64,000 nucleotides of DNA, from contig NZ_JAKGAM010000003.1 in assembly GCF_023061285.1 (NCBI RefSeq), positions 236,693-300,692 on the forward strand, written 5' to 3'. Positions 51,155 to 58,721 of the stretch are shown here, in pieces. A program made the translations under genes and the position numbers. The notes under the pieces are model-generated. The model worked only from the letters and a program-made list of their open reading frames with translations. It searched no databases and was not told the DNA's origin. Positions within the stretch are counted from its first letter, which is position 1. Each line of letters starts with the position of its first letter. The stretch is from Chromohalobacter nigrandesensis (GTDB lineage Bacteria > Pseudomonadota > Gammaproteobacteria > Pseudomonadales > Halomonadaceae).

Positions 51155-51265
51155 TCCTTCATCCTAGCAGAGACTGGGGCGCGGCCAAAATGCCAGGCAC
51201 TTTATCTTCTTGCACAGGATGTGCGTCGCTTGCCAAATGAACGCTTGTCGGCCGAGGCATTGCTA

Positions 51266-51586
51266 TCAGCTCGAGGATTTATCGTCGCCGGAGGATGGCG
51301 CATCGGCCAAAGCCTGTTCCAGACGCTCGCTAAGACGCGACAGGCTGGTTTCGCTCTCGCGCTGGGTGTCGAGCGCTTCGAGGAGTTCGTGGGTGATGTT
51401 CAGCGCCGCCATGATGGCGATCTTCTCGGCGCCCTGCACCTTGCCCTGGGAATGGATACCGTTCATGGCGCGATCCAGATAGCGCGCGGCGCGCTTGAGG
51501 TCGTCTTCCTGATCGGGCGGGCAAGCGATCACGTAGGGGCGTCCCAGCAACGTGATTTCGATCGTCGGCCGCGAGGCGTCGTTCAT
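51266..51586 (-). CDS. zapA: cell division protein ZapA
   Basis: ZapA binds FtsZ and stabilises the division ring. The 106-residue protein has the short ZapA pattern IEITLLGRPYVIACPPDQEDDLKRAARYLD at the N-terminus, then a coiled-coil C-terminal half (LNITHELLEALDTQRESE). The ATG at 51586 is the family start; an upstream ATG at 51688 would add 34 unrelated residues. It is divergent from the ygfB-like gene and precedes ssrS and fthC on the same strand. Confidence 0.9.
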   Translation of the reverse strand: MNDASRPTIEITLLGRPYVIACPPDQEDDLKRAARYLDRAMNGIHSQGKVQGAEKIAIMAALNITHELLEALDTQRESETSLSRLSERLEQALADAPSSGDDKSSS

Positions 51587-51796
51587 GGATCGCTCCAGAG
51601 CGGGCCAAGGTCGGGCCCGATGCGGTAAGATGGAACCAAGTTTCCGCGTCATGCGCGGTGGAGGGAACGGTCTCGTCGATATTGGCATCCTGCCGTCGCG
51701 AGCCTGCGTTCACCGCCATGTAAGCCATTGATCACTATAAAGAGCCGCCCGGTCGTGGTCAACGCGGCTCGGTGGCCTGCAGCACAGGACCGTTTC

Positions 51797-52402
51797 ATGT
51801 CCCTCATCGACGAACAGCTCGATTTTTCGCGTGTCGCTGACACCTTTCTCGCCCACGGCAGCATGCAGTCACCGGCGTTTCTCGACGGCCGCCTGTGCGC
51901 ACGTCTGGCGCTGGCCGACATTACCGCCGATACCTGGCTCGAAGAAGTCTGTGCGGCCCTGGGTGTCGAGCAGCCCAATAGCCGCGAAGACGGCGAAGTC
52001 CTGCTCGCCTGGCGCCGCCAGGCGCTGGACGCCCTGGCCGCGCCGGAGCTCAACTTCGAGCCGCTGCTGCCCGATGACTTGTTCTCCCTCGCTGAACGTG
52101 CGCACGGCCTCCAGGAATGGACCCAGGGCTTCCTGGAGGCCATCGTCGAGGCCGGCGGCCAGAGTGACGACTGGTCGCCGGCCTTGCGCGAAGTGCTCGA
52201 AGACCTCGGCTCGCTCGTCAACCTGGAGATCGAGCTCGAGGATAACGCCGAGAACGAGAACGACCTCTTTGCCTTGACCGAGCATGGACGCATGGCCGCT
52301 ATGCTGCTCTATACCGAGCAGCACCCTGGCCAGCCCCAGGTCGAACGCGTCGAGAATCCCGAGGGCGACGATACCGTCACGCCGCCGTCACAGACGCACT
52401 GA
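51797..52402 (+). CDS. UPF0149 family protein, YgfB-like
   Basis: This 201-residue acidic cytoplasmic protein belongs to the YgfB/YecA UPF0149 family. It has LLPDDLFSLAERAHGLQEWTQGFLEAI in the middle and LTEHGRMAAMLLYTEQ at the C-terminus. AGGACC precedes the ATG at 51797. Its place before pepP, ubiH and ubiI, opposite zapA, is conserved in gammaproteobacteria. Its molecular role is not settled. Confidence 0.85.
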   Translation: MSLIDEQLDFSRVADTFLAHGSMQSPAFLDGRLCARLALADITADTWLEEVCAALGVEQPNSREDGEVLLAWRRQALDALAAPELNFEPLLPDDLFSLAERAHGLQEWTQGFLEAIVEAGGQSDDWSPALREVLEDLGSLVNLEIELEDNAENENDLFALTEHGRMAAMLLYTEQHPGQPQVERVENPEGDDTVTPPSQTH

Positions 52403-52466
52403 CGAACCGCTTGGGCCGGATATGCCGGCCCTTTCCTGCCTTTCTCCTGCCATTCGAGGAGCGCCC

Positions 52467-53816
52467 ATGCCTCGCACTGCCTTGCCGCGTCCAGCGGCGA
52501 TTTCTTCCGCTGAATACCGTGCCCGCCGCCAGGCGTTGATGACGGCCTTGCCCGAACACAGTGCCGTATTGATATCTGCGGCCTCGCTGGTCACGCGCAA
52601 TCGCGATAGCGAATACGCCTTTCGTCAGGATAGCGACTTCCACTACTTGAGCGGCTTCCCCGAACCCGACGCGCTGCTGGTGCTGCTGCCCGGCCGCGGC
52701 GCCGGCGAAAGCGTGCTGTTCTGCCAGGAAAAAGACGCTTTCAAAGAAGCCTGGACCGGCATGCGTATCGGCGCCGAGGCCGCCGTGACGGCGTATGGTG
52801 TCGATGAGGCTTACGAGAACGACGACCGCGATGCCCTGCTTCCCGAGCTTCTCGAGGGCCGTGAAACGCTGTATCTGCCCCTCGACGACGGCGAGATGCT
52901 GGCCCTGGTCGAATCGCTACGCGCCGAACTGGCGCCCCAGGCCCGGCGTGGCGAACGCACGCCGCGTGCCTTCGCCGATGTCGCGCCGCTGATCCACGAA
53001 CGGCGCCTGATCAAGAGCGAGGTGGAACTGGGCCTGATGCGCCACGCCGCACGCATCTCGGCGCAGGCGCACCGCCGGGCGATGCAAAACGTGTCTCCGG
53101 GCCTTCTCGAGTATCAGCTCCAGGCGGAACTCGAGCACGAGTTCGTCTGGCACGGCGCCCGTGCCCCGGCTTATGCCACGATTGTTGGGGGCGGCGCAAA
53201 CGCTTGTGTGCTGCACTATATCGAGAACAGTGCTGCGCTTCGCGATGGTGACCTGGTGTTGATCGACGCCGGCGGTGAGTTCGATCTCTATGCCGGCGAC
53301 ATCACGCGCACCTTCCCGGTCAACGGCCGCTTCACGCCAGCGCAGCGTGAGCTTTACGAGGTCGTCCTCGAAGCGCAATGCCGCGCGGTGGCCGCTGTCG
53401 CGCCAGGCACCACTCTGAGCGCGATACACGACGGCGTCGTGCGCGACCTGACCACCGGCCTCATTCGCTTGGGGCTGCTCGAAGGCCCGCTCGAAGGCCC
53501 GCTCGAAGAGCGCATCGCCGATGACGGCTACCGGCGATTCTTCCTGCATGCGACCTCTCACTGGCTGGGGCTCGACGTGCACGACGTCGGCACCTATCGG
53601 GTGGACGGCGAACCGCGTGCGCTGGCGCCGGGCATGGTGCTGACCGTCGAACCCGGACTCTATATTCCCGACGCCGAGGACATTCCCGAGGCGTATCGCG
53701 GCATGGGTATTCGCATCGAGGACGATGTCGTGGTGACCGCCACGGGGCACGAGGTGTTGACGGCGGACGTTCCCAAGGAAGTGGCGGAAATTGAGGCACT
53801 TATGTGTGACGGCTGA
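52467..53816 (+). CDS. pepP: Xaa-Pro aminopeptidase PepP
   Basis: PepP removes an N-terminal residue preceding proline and uses two manganese ions. The 449-residue protein has the pita-bread fold: metal ligands appear in VLIDAGGEFDLYAGDITRTF (two Asp), HWLGLDVHDVG (His), VEPGLYIP (Glu) and GIRIEDDVVV (Glu). The ATG at 52467 has GAGGAG upstream. A short tandem repetition (EGPLEGPLEE, encoded at about 53480-53510) suggests a small in-frame expansion. It is in an operon with ubiH and ubiI downstream. Confidence 0.93.
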   Translation: MPRTALPRPAAISSAEYRARRQALMTALPEHSAVLISAASLVTRNRDSEYAFRQDSDFHYLSGFPEPDALLVLLPGRGAGESVLFCQEKDAFKEAWTGMRIGAEAAVTAYGVDEAYENDDRDALLPELLEGRETLYLPLDDGEMLALVESLRAELAPQARRGERTPRAFADVAPLIHERRLIKSEVELGLMRHAARISAQAHRRAMQNVSPGLLEYQLQAELEHEFVWHGARAPAYATIVGGGANACVLHYIENSAALRDGDLVLIDAGGEFDLYAGDITRTFPVNGRFTPAQRELYEVVLEAQCRAVAAVAPGTTLSAIHDGVVRDLTTGLIRLGLLEGPLEGPLEERIADDGYRRFFLHATSHWLGLDVHDVGTYRVDGEPRALAPGMVLTVEPGLYIPDAEDIPEAYRGMGIRIEDDVVVTATGHEVLTADVPKEVAEIEALMCDG

Positions 53817-53983
53817 TCATTGCTTGATCGTACGAGTTATTGTTACGTAATTACGTTATGGGTGCGTGTTGATTCATAACGGCGAGCGTCACGGCTGCCG
53901 TGCATGTCTTTAACGTGGTACAAAACAGCGTGTCTTGCCATCGCGTATGGCAAGACCTTCGAAGTCGACAGGGAGAGTGTTCG

Positions 53984-55186
53984 ATGCCGTCAAACCGGGT
54001 CGATATCGCCATCGTGGGAGGCGGACTGGTCGGCGCCAGCCTGGCATCTGCCCTGGCGCCACTGATCGAGCGCCACGGGCTGCGCGTGGCGGTGATCGAG
54101 GCCGCGCCGTTGAACGCGACGCAGCCGACGACCTTCCAGCCCAGTTTCGATGCCCGCGCCAGTGCCATTGCACAAGGCTCGCGCCGGCATTTCGAACGGC
54201 TCGGGGTGTGGGCGTCGATGGCCGAGCGCGCCACACCGATTCGCCAGATCCACGTCAGCGAACGCGGGCGTTTCGGGGCGACGCGGCTGACGGCCGATGA
54301 GTTCCATCTCGATGCCCTGGGGTATGTGATTCCCAACGCCTGGATGGGGCGCGTGCTGCACGCTGGCCTCGAATCGTTACCGCTGACTTGGCATTGCCCG
54401 GCGCGGGTCGAGGATATCGTGCCCATCGCCGATGGCCACCGCCTGACCCTCAGCGACGGGGCCTGTCTCGAAGCCGGTTTGACGGTGCTCGCCGATGGTG
54501 GCCGCTCGGGGCTCAAGGAGCGCCTGGGTATTGCCAGCCAGGCGCAGTCCTATGAACAGCACGCCTTGATCGCCAACGTCGAGATCGGTCGCGACCACGC
54601 CGGCGTGGCCTTTGAGCGCTTCTCGACCTTGGGCCCGATGGCGTTGCTGCCCCTGGCCGGGCGCCGCATGGCGCTGGTCTGGACCCACGCCAAGGCGCCA
54701 CGCGAGGAAACGCTGGGATGGAGCGACGCCGAATGCCTGCGGCGACTGCAAGAGGCCTTCGGCGACCGCCTGGGGCGCTTTAGGCGCATCGGGCAGCGTG
54801 ACGCCTATCCGCTGTCGCTGGTCACCGCCAACGAGCCGGTGCGCCCGCATCTGGCGATCATGGGCAACGCCGCCCACTCGTTGCACCCGGTCGCCGGGCA
54901 GGGTTTCAATCTCGCCTTGCGCGGCGTCATGGATCTGGTCACGTCGCTGGAGGCCGGGCTGGCGCGTGGCCAGGCCATCGGCAGCGCGAGTCTGCTGGGC
55001 GATTTCGAGGCCCGCCGCGCCGCCGACCGGCGTAACGTCATCCGCTTCAGCGATGGCCTGATTCGCCTGTTCGGCATCGAGCATGCCGCGTTTTCCCACC
55101 TGCGCGCCGCAGGCCTGGTGGGACTCAATATCGTGAGTCCACTGCGACGTACCCTGGCGCGCCGCGCCATGGGGCTAGAGCGATGA
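53984..55186 (+). CDS. ubiH: 2-octaprenyl-6-methoxyphenol hydroxylase UbiH
   Basis: UbiH is an FAD monooxygenase that hydroxylates the ubiquinone ring at C1. The 400-residue protein has the FAD-binding IAIVGGGLVGASLASAL at the N-terminus and DARASAIAQGSRRHFERLGVW. The second FAD motif reads MGNAAHSLHPVAGQGFNLALR, whose GN in place of GD is typical of UbiH. The ATG at 53984 has GGGAGAG upstream. It overlaps ubiI by four bases (ATGA). Confidence 0.92.
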   Translation: MPSNRVDIAIVGGGLVGASLASALAPLIERHGLRVAVIEAAPLNATQPTTFQPSFDARASAIAQGSRRHFERLGVWASMAERATPIRQIHVSERGRFGATRLTADEFHLDALGYVIPNAWMGRVLHAGLESLPLTWHCPARVEDIVPIADGHRLTLSDGACLEAGLTVLADGGRSGLKERLGIASQAQSYEQHALIANVEIGRDHAGVAFERFSTLGPMALLPLAGRRMALVWTHAKAPREETLGWSDAECLRRLQEAFGDRLGRFRRIGQRDAYPLSLVTANEPVRPHLAIMGNAAHSLHPVAGQGFNLALRGVMDLVTSLEAGLARGQAIGSASLLGDFEARRAADRRNVIRFSDGLIRLFGIEHAAFSHLRAAGLVGLNIVSPLRRTLARRAMGLER

Positions 55187-56439
55187 AGGCCGACGAGGAA
55201 ACCAGCATGGATGAGACAACACACGATGACGTGATCGTCGTCGGCGGCGGCATGGTCGGCAGCGCCCTCGCGGCGCTGCTCGGCGAGGCGGGTATTTCGG
55301 TAACGGTGCTCGATGCCCGCCCTGCGCCGCTGACGCGTGACGACGTCGGCCACGGCCTGCCCGCGCCACGGGTCAGCGCCCTGACGCCGGTATCGCAGCG
55401 CCTGTTGACGCATCTCGGCGCCTGGCCGTGGATCGCCGAGCGGCGCGTGTCGCCCTATCAGGGCATGCGTGTCTGGGATGGTGAAGGCAGCGGCGAGATC
55501 GCCTTCGCGGCGGCGGATATCGGCCTGCGCGAGCTCGGCCATATCGTCGAGAACGACGTCATTCTGGCCGCCCTGGAAGCACGCCTAGAGGCCTTGCCGA
55601 GCGTCACCCAGCGCTTCGGCGCGCGCGTGGCCGGCCTTACTCGCGAGGCAGACGCGCAGGAGGTCGCCCTTGACGATGGCAGTCGCTGGACGGCACCGCT
55701 GGTGGTCGCCGCCGACGGCGCACGCTCACCGCTTCGCCACCTGGCGGGCATCGAGGTCAGCGAGCGCGACACCGGGCATGTCGCGCTGGTTACCACGCTG
55801 CGCTGCGAGGATAGTCACGGCGGCGTGGCACGCCAGGTCTTCCTGCCCGACGGGCCGCTGGCCTTTCTGCCGTTGCGCGTCGAGGCGGACGACCGGCACT
55901 GCTCGATCGTCTGGTCGACCCGCCCCGAGCACGCCGAGTGGTTGCTGGCGCTATCGCCGGAGGCGTTCGCCCAAGCCTTAGGTGACGCCATGGAAGGTCG
56001 GCTGGGCAAGATCGAAGTGCTCGACGAGGTACACCACTTCCCGCTGACCCAGCGCCACGCCCGCGAATACACCGCGCCGGGCCTAGCTCTGATCGGCGAC
56101 GCCGCGCACAGCATCCACCCGCTCGCCGGCCAGGGCGTCAATCTCGGCTTCCTGGATGCGGCGGTGCTGGCGGAAGAAATCATCCACGCCCGCCAACGTG
56201 GCGTGGCACTCGGCGACGCCCGCACACTGGCGCGTTACGCCCGCCGCCGGCGAGGCGACAACGCCGCCATGCTGGCACTGATGGACGGCTTCCGCCTGCT
56301 GTTCGGCGCCAAACACCCCGCGTTACGATTGATACGTAATATCGGCCTCTCCAGCACCGACAAGCTCATGCCTCTCAAGCGCATCATGATCCGCCAAGCC
56401 GCCGGTGAACGCGGCGAACTGCCCGCCGTGTGTCGTTAA
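55183..56439 (+). CDS. ubiI: UbiI-like ubiquinone FAD monooxygenase
   Basis: This 418-residue FAD monooxygenase probably hydroxylates the ubiquinone ring at C5. Motifs are VIVVGGGMVGSALAALLGEAG (FAD), PRVSALTPVSQRLL, ADGARSPLRHLAGI and GDAAHSIHPLAGQGVNLGFLD. The ATG at 55183 overlaps the ubiH stop, so the pair is coupled. Position after ubiH indicates UbiI over UbiF, but the family members are hard to separate by eye. The gene ends about 50 bases before a toxin-antitoxin pair. Confidence 0.87.
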   Translation: MKADEETSMDETTHDDVIVVGGGMVGSALAALLGEAGISVTVLDARPAPLTRDDVGHGLPAPRVSALTPVSQRLLTHLGAWPWIAERRVSPYQGMRVWDGEGSGEIAFAAADIGLRELGHIVENDVILAALEARLEALPSVTQRFGARVAGLTREADAQEVALDDGSRWTAPLVVAADGARSPLRHLAGIEVSERDTGHVALVTTLRCEDSHGGVARQVFLPDGPLAFLPLRVEADDRHCSIVWSTRPEHAEWLLALSPEAFAQALGDAMEGRLGKIEVLDEVHHFPLTQRHAREYTAPGLALIGDAAHSIHPLAGQGVNLGFLDAAVLAEEIIHARQRGVALGDARTLARYARRRRGDNAAMLALMDGFRLLFGAKHPALRLIRNIGLSSTDKLMPLKRIMIRQAAGERGELPAVCR

Positions 56440-56456
56440 GGGCTGCGTTGCAAAGA

Positions 56457-56485
56457 TTGATACCTGATACGTTACGGGTTACGCT
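56457..56485 (+). promoter_or_regulatory. possible promoter of higBA
   Basis: TTGATA and TACGCT, 17 bases apart, lie just upstream of the toxin gene. The stretch between contains repeated TACG/TTACG elements that might be bound by the antitoxin. Weak evidence. Confidence 0.35.
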
Positions 56486-56491
56486 TGGTGG

Positions 56492-56770
56492 ATGATACGA
56501 AGCTTCAAACACAAGGGCCTGGCCAAGTTCTTCAAATCTGGTAATACCGCAGGGATTCAGGCTGCTCATGCAAAGAGGCTTCGGCTCATTCTTGGTAGAT
56601 TGAGCGTCGCTTCTGATGCCAAGGACATGGACTTGCCCGGTCTTCGATTACATGAACTCACGGGCTCACGTAAAGGCATTTGGTCGGTTACGGTAAGCGG
56701 TAACTGGCGCGTGACGTTCCGGTTCGAAGACGGTGATGCCGAGATCGTGAACTATGAAGATTACCACTGA
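56492..56770 (+). CDS. higB: HigB-type toxin (RelE superfamily)
   Basis: This 92-residue protein looks like HigB, a ribosome-dependent mRNA endonuclease. It has [13 protein letters not shown] at the N-terminus, [28 protein letters not shown] in the middle, and ends IVNYEDYH, a pattern typical of the family. The toxin gene comes first and the antitoxin follows 11 bases later, the classic higBA order. It looks intact. Whether it is active cannot be told. Confidence 0.87.
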   Translation: MIRSFKHKGLAKFFKSGNTAGIQAAHAKRLRLILGRLSVASDAKDMDLPGLRLHELTGSRKGIWSVTVSGNWRVTFRFEDGDAEIVNYEDYH

Positions 56771-56781
56771 GGTACCGCCCG

Positions 56782-57069
56782 ATGTTGATGCACAATCCGC
56801 CTCATCCAGGTGAAGTCATAAGGGAGCTATGCCTTGAGCCCCTTGGCCTGTCTGTCACTGTCGCTGCTGAAGCACTAGGAGTAAGTCGTAAAAGCTTGAG
56901 CGCTGTGCTGAACGGCAAAGCCGGCATCAGTCCCGAAATGGCGATCCGTCTCTCCATCGCGTTTGAAACATCGGCGGAAAGCTGGCTCAACCAGCAGTCT
57001 CAGTATGAGCTATGGCATGCCGAGCAGCACCGCAAGGACCTGCGGGTCAAGAAGCTTGTGGCAGCATAG
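56782..57069 (+). CDS. higA: HigA-type antitoxin
   Basis: This 95-residue XRE-type helix-turn-helix protein neutralises HigB and presumably represses its own operon. [46 protein letters not shown] is the characteristic N-terminal HigA motif. It ends [13 protein letters not shown]. Forty-three bases of its 3' end are repeated exactly at 57707-57749. Confidence 0.87.
   Translation: MLMHNPPHPGEVIRELCLEPLGLSVTVAAEALGVSRKSLSAVLNGKAGISPEMAIRLSIAFETSAESWLNQQSQYELWHAEQHRKDLRVKKLVAA
57023..57065 (+). repeat. 43-bp direct repeat, copy 1 (3' end of higA)
   Basis: Bases 57023-57065 are identical to 57707-57749, in the same orientation. This copy codes for the C-terminal residues of HigA. Confidence 0.95.
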
Positions 57070-57131
57070 GAATGGCACATAGCCAGGCTTGCTGGCGAGC
57101 GCGACGCACTGCTTATCATGAGGCGTTCGTT

Positions 57132-57159
57132 TTGACGTACGTTCGAGATAGCGTACACT
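57132..57159 (+). promoter_or_regulatory. promoter of yefM-yoeB
   Basis: TTGACG and TACACT with 16 bases between them lie about 30 bases before the antitoxin ATG. The spacer region has GTAC repeats that could be an operator. Confidence 0.55.
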
Positions 57160-57186
57160 CTAGTTAGCCAAGTAAGGAGGTGTGCC

Positions 57187-57429
57187 ATGACCGGAATTAC
57201 TGCAACAGAAGCGCGCAGCAATCTATATCGGTTAATTGATGAAACCGCCGAGTCTCATCAGCCGATTGTCATCATGGGGAAACGGAACAAGGCCGTGTTG
57301 ATCTCTGAGGAGGACTGGGCTGCTGTTCAGGAAACGCTTTACCTGCTTTCTGTGCCGGGTATGCGTGACTCGATTCGCGAGGGGATGGCTGCCCCTGTCG
57401 ATGAGTGTGATGAGGAGTTGGACTGGTGA
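57187..57429 (+). CDS. YefM-type antitoxin
   Basis: This 80-residue Phd/YefM-family protein binds its toxin and represses the operon. It starts TGITATEARSNLYRLIDETAESHQPIVIMGKRNKAVLISEEDW, the standard YefM pattern, with an acidic C-terminus (ECDEELDW) that contacts the toxin. AAGGAGG before the ATG is a strong ribosome site. It overlaps the toxin gene by four bases, so translation is coupled. Confidence 0.88.
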   Translation: MTGITATEARSNLYRLIDETAESHQPIVIMGKRNKAVLISEEDWAAVQETLYLLSVPGMRDSIREGMAAPVDECDEELDW

Positions 57430-57689
57430 CATGGAAGCTGGTTTACACCAAGCAAGCCCAGAAAGATGCAAAAAAATTATCCTCAAGTGGCCTGAAACCA
57501 AAAGCACAAGAGTTGCTGACGCTGATCTCAGCAGACCCATATCGAAAGCCTCCTCCATTTGAAAAGCTCGTCGGTGATCTTGCCGGGGCTTATTCACGCA
57601 GAATCAATATCCAGAACCGCCTTGTTTACCAAGTGCTTGATGATGAGAAAGTGGTGAAAATTCTTAGGCTCTGGAGCCATTACGAATAG
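57426..57689 (+). CDS. YoeB-type toxin
   Basis: This 87-residue RelE-superfamily protein matches YoeB/Txe ribosome-dependent mRNA endonucleases. It has KLVYTKQAQKDAKKL at the N-terminus, PFEKLVGDLAGAYSRRINIQNRLVYQVL in the middle, and the C-terminal ILRLWSHYE with the family-typical terminal His-Tyr. The start is a GTG at 57426 inside the antitoxin stop. The module is complete. Confidence 0.9.
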   Translation: MTWKLVYTKQAQKDAKKLSSSGLKPKAQELLTLISADPYRKPPPFEKLVGDLAGAYSRRINIQNRLVYQVLDDEKVVKILRLWSHYE

Positions 57690-57706
57690 TGCTCCGTTTC
57701 TTTTGC

Positions 57707-57749
57707 AGCAGCACCGCAAGGACCTGCGGGTCAAGAAGCTTGTGGCAGC
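57707..57749 (+). repeat. 43-bp direct repeat, copy 2
   Basis: This is an exact copy of the 3' end of higA (57023-57065), located just downstream of yoeB. It reads in frame as a HigA tail ending at a TGA, but the rest of the gene is absent. Together the copies bracket yefM-yoeB. Confidence 0.95.
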
Positions 57750-57869
57750 GTGAAGCCGCACCTAACCTTCCTGGTATCTCCACAGAAAATGTGTCATTCG
57801 CGAAGGTACTTCCTTCGCTCATGAACTGTGCGTGTAGATAACGGATCAGATACCCATGGAGGTAAGTTC

Positions 57870-58406
57870 ATGACGAAACGCAATCTTCAGGGCGTGACGC
57901 TTGAGTGCGTGCAGGGTGACATCGCGCACCAGCCGGATATGGAGGCTATCGTGAACGCGGCGAATGCGGAGTTGCGCATCGGCGGCGGCGTGGCGGGGGC
58001 AATTCATCGTAGTGCCGGGCCGGAACTGGAGCGGGAATGCCAGCCGCTGGCGCCCATTCAGCCGGGGCAAGCGGTGATCACCGGCGCTCATGACTTGCCT
58101 AACCGCTCGGTGGTGCATTGCCTGGGGCCGGTGTACGGCGTGGATGAACCCGCCGAGCCGTTGCTGGCCGCTTGTTATCGCAATGCGCTCGAACTGGCCG
58201 AGCAAAACGGGCTGGCCTCCATCGCCTTCCCGGCGATCTCGACCGGGGCCTTCGGGTACCCGCTGGAGCCAGCGGCGCAAGTGGCGTTCAAGACGGTGCG
58301 CGAGATGCTGCCCCAGCTATCCTCAGTCAAGCATATCCGCTTCGTGCTGTTCCAGGAGGCGGACGTTCGGGTCCATGAAGAGGTTCTCGAACGCTTGCTC
58401 GATTGA
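57870..58406 (+). CDS. macrodomain protein (ADP-ribose-binding, YmdB-like)
   Basis: This 178-residue protein is a stand-alone macrodomain that probably binds or hydrolyses ADP-ribose derivatives such as O-acetyl-ADP-ribose. Visible motifs are CVQGDIAHQ, IVNAANAELRIGGGVAGAIHRSAGPEL, VHCLGPVYG and IAFPAISTGAFGYP. In the loop where, as I recall, E. coli YmdB has GGGGVDGAIH, this reads IGGGVAGAIH, so the catalytic Asp is replaced by Ala, as in another common macrodomain class. GGAGG precedes the ATG at 57870. It follows two toxin-antitoxin pairs. Confidence 0.87.
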   Translation: MTKRNLQGVTLECVQGDIAHQPDMEAIVNAANAELRIGGGVAGAIHRSAGPELERECQPLAPIQPGQAVITGAHDLPNRSVVHCLGPVYGVDEPAEPLLAACYRNALELAEQNGLASIAFPAISTGAFGYPLEPAAQVAFKTVREMLPQLSSVKHIRFVLFQEADVRVHEEVLERLLD

Positions 58407-58606
58407 AACGCCTCCATTAATTGAAACGCCGCCACTATCGGGCGCCGGATGACCCAACCCTCGGCGCCCCTGTCTTTCTCTACTCCCACACCTTTCTTCC
58501 CCCAGGACACCTTCTGTCCACCCCTGTACAGCGTACCCGATACCTGACATTCGCAGCCCAGGCGGCTCAGAGTGCCCAGGCACGGGCTAAAAGAATTTGT
58601 AGTATT

Positions 58607-58639
58607 TTCTTGTACAGATGTTTATTTACTGTACAAGAA
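58607..58639. repeat. 11-bp perfect inverted repeat upstream of the chemoreceptor gene
   Basis: TTCTTGTACAG at 58607-58617 and CTGTACAAGAA at 58629-58639 are exact complements, 11 bases apart, about 80 bases before the chemoreceptor start. It looks like an operator for a dimeric regulator. It lacks the T-tract of a terminator. Confidence 0.65.
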
Positions 58640-58721
58640 TTGTATACTTGCGCTTATCGCTGGACGACACATCGTCTTCGGCGCATGTGCTTTCTCCGAT
58701 TCGCCAAATAGGAATAACATC

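Noticed and set aside
57023..57749. The 43-bp repeats as insertion-sequence ends or integron attC sites.
   Set aside because: They are direct, coding in one copy, with no transposase, integrase or folded attC structure seen nearby.
57870..58406. The macrodomain gene as DarG of a DarTG toxin-antitoxin system.
   Set aside because: No DarT-like ADP-ribosyltransferase is adjacent and the protein lacks the extra DarG C-terminal domain.
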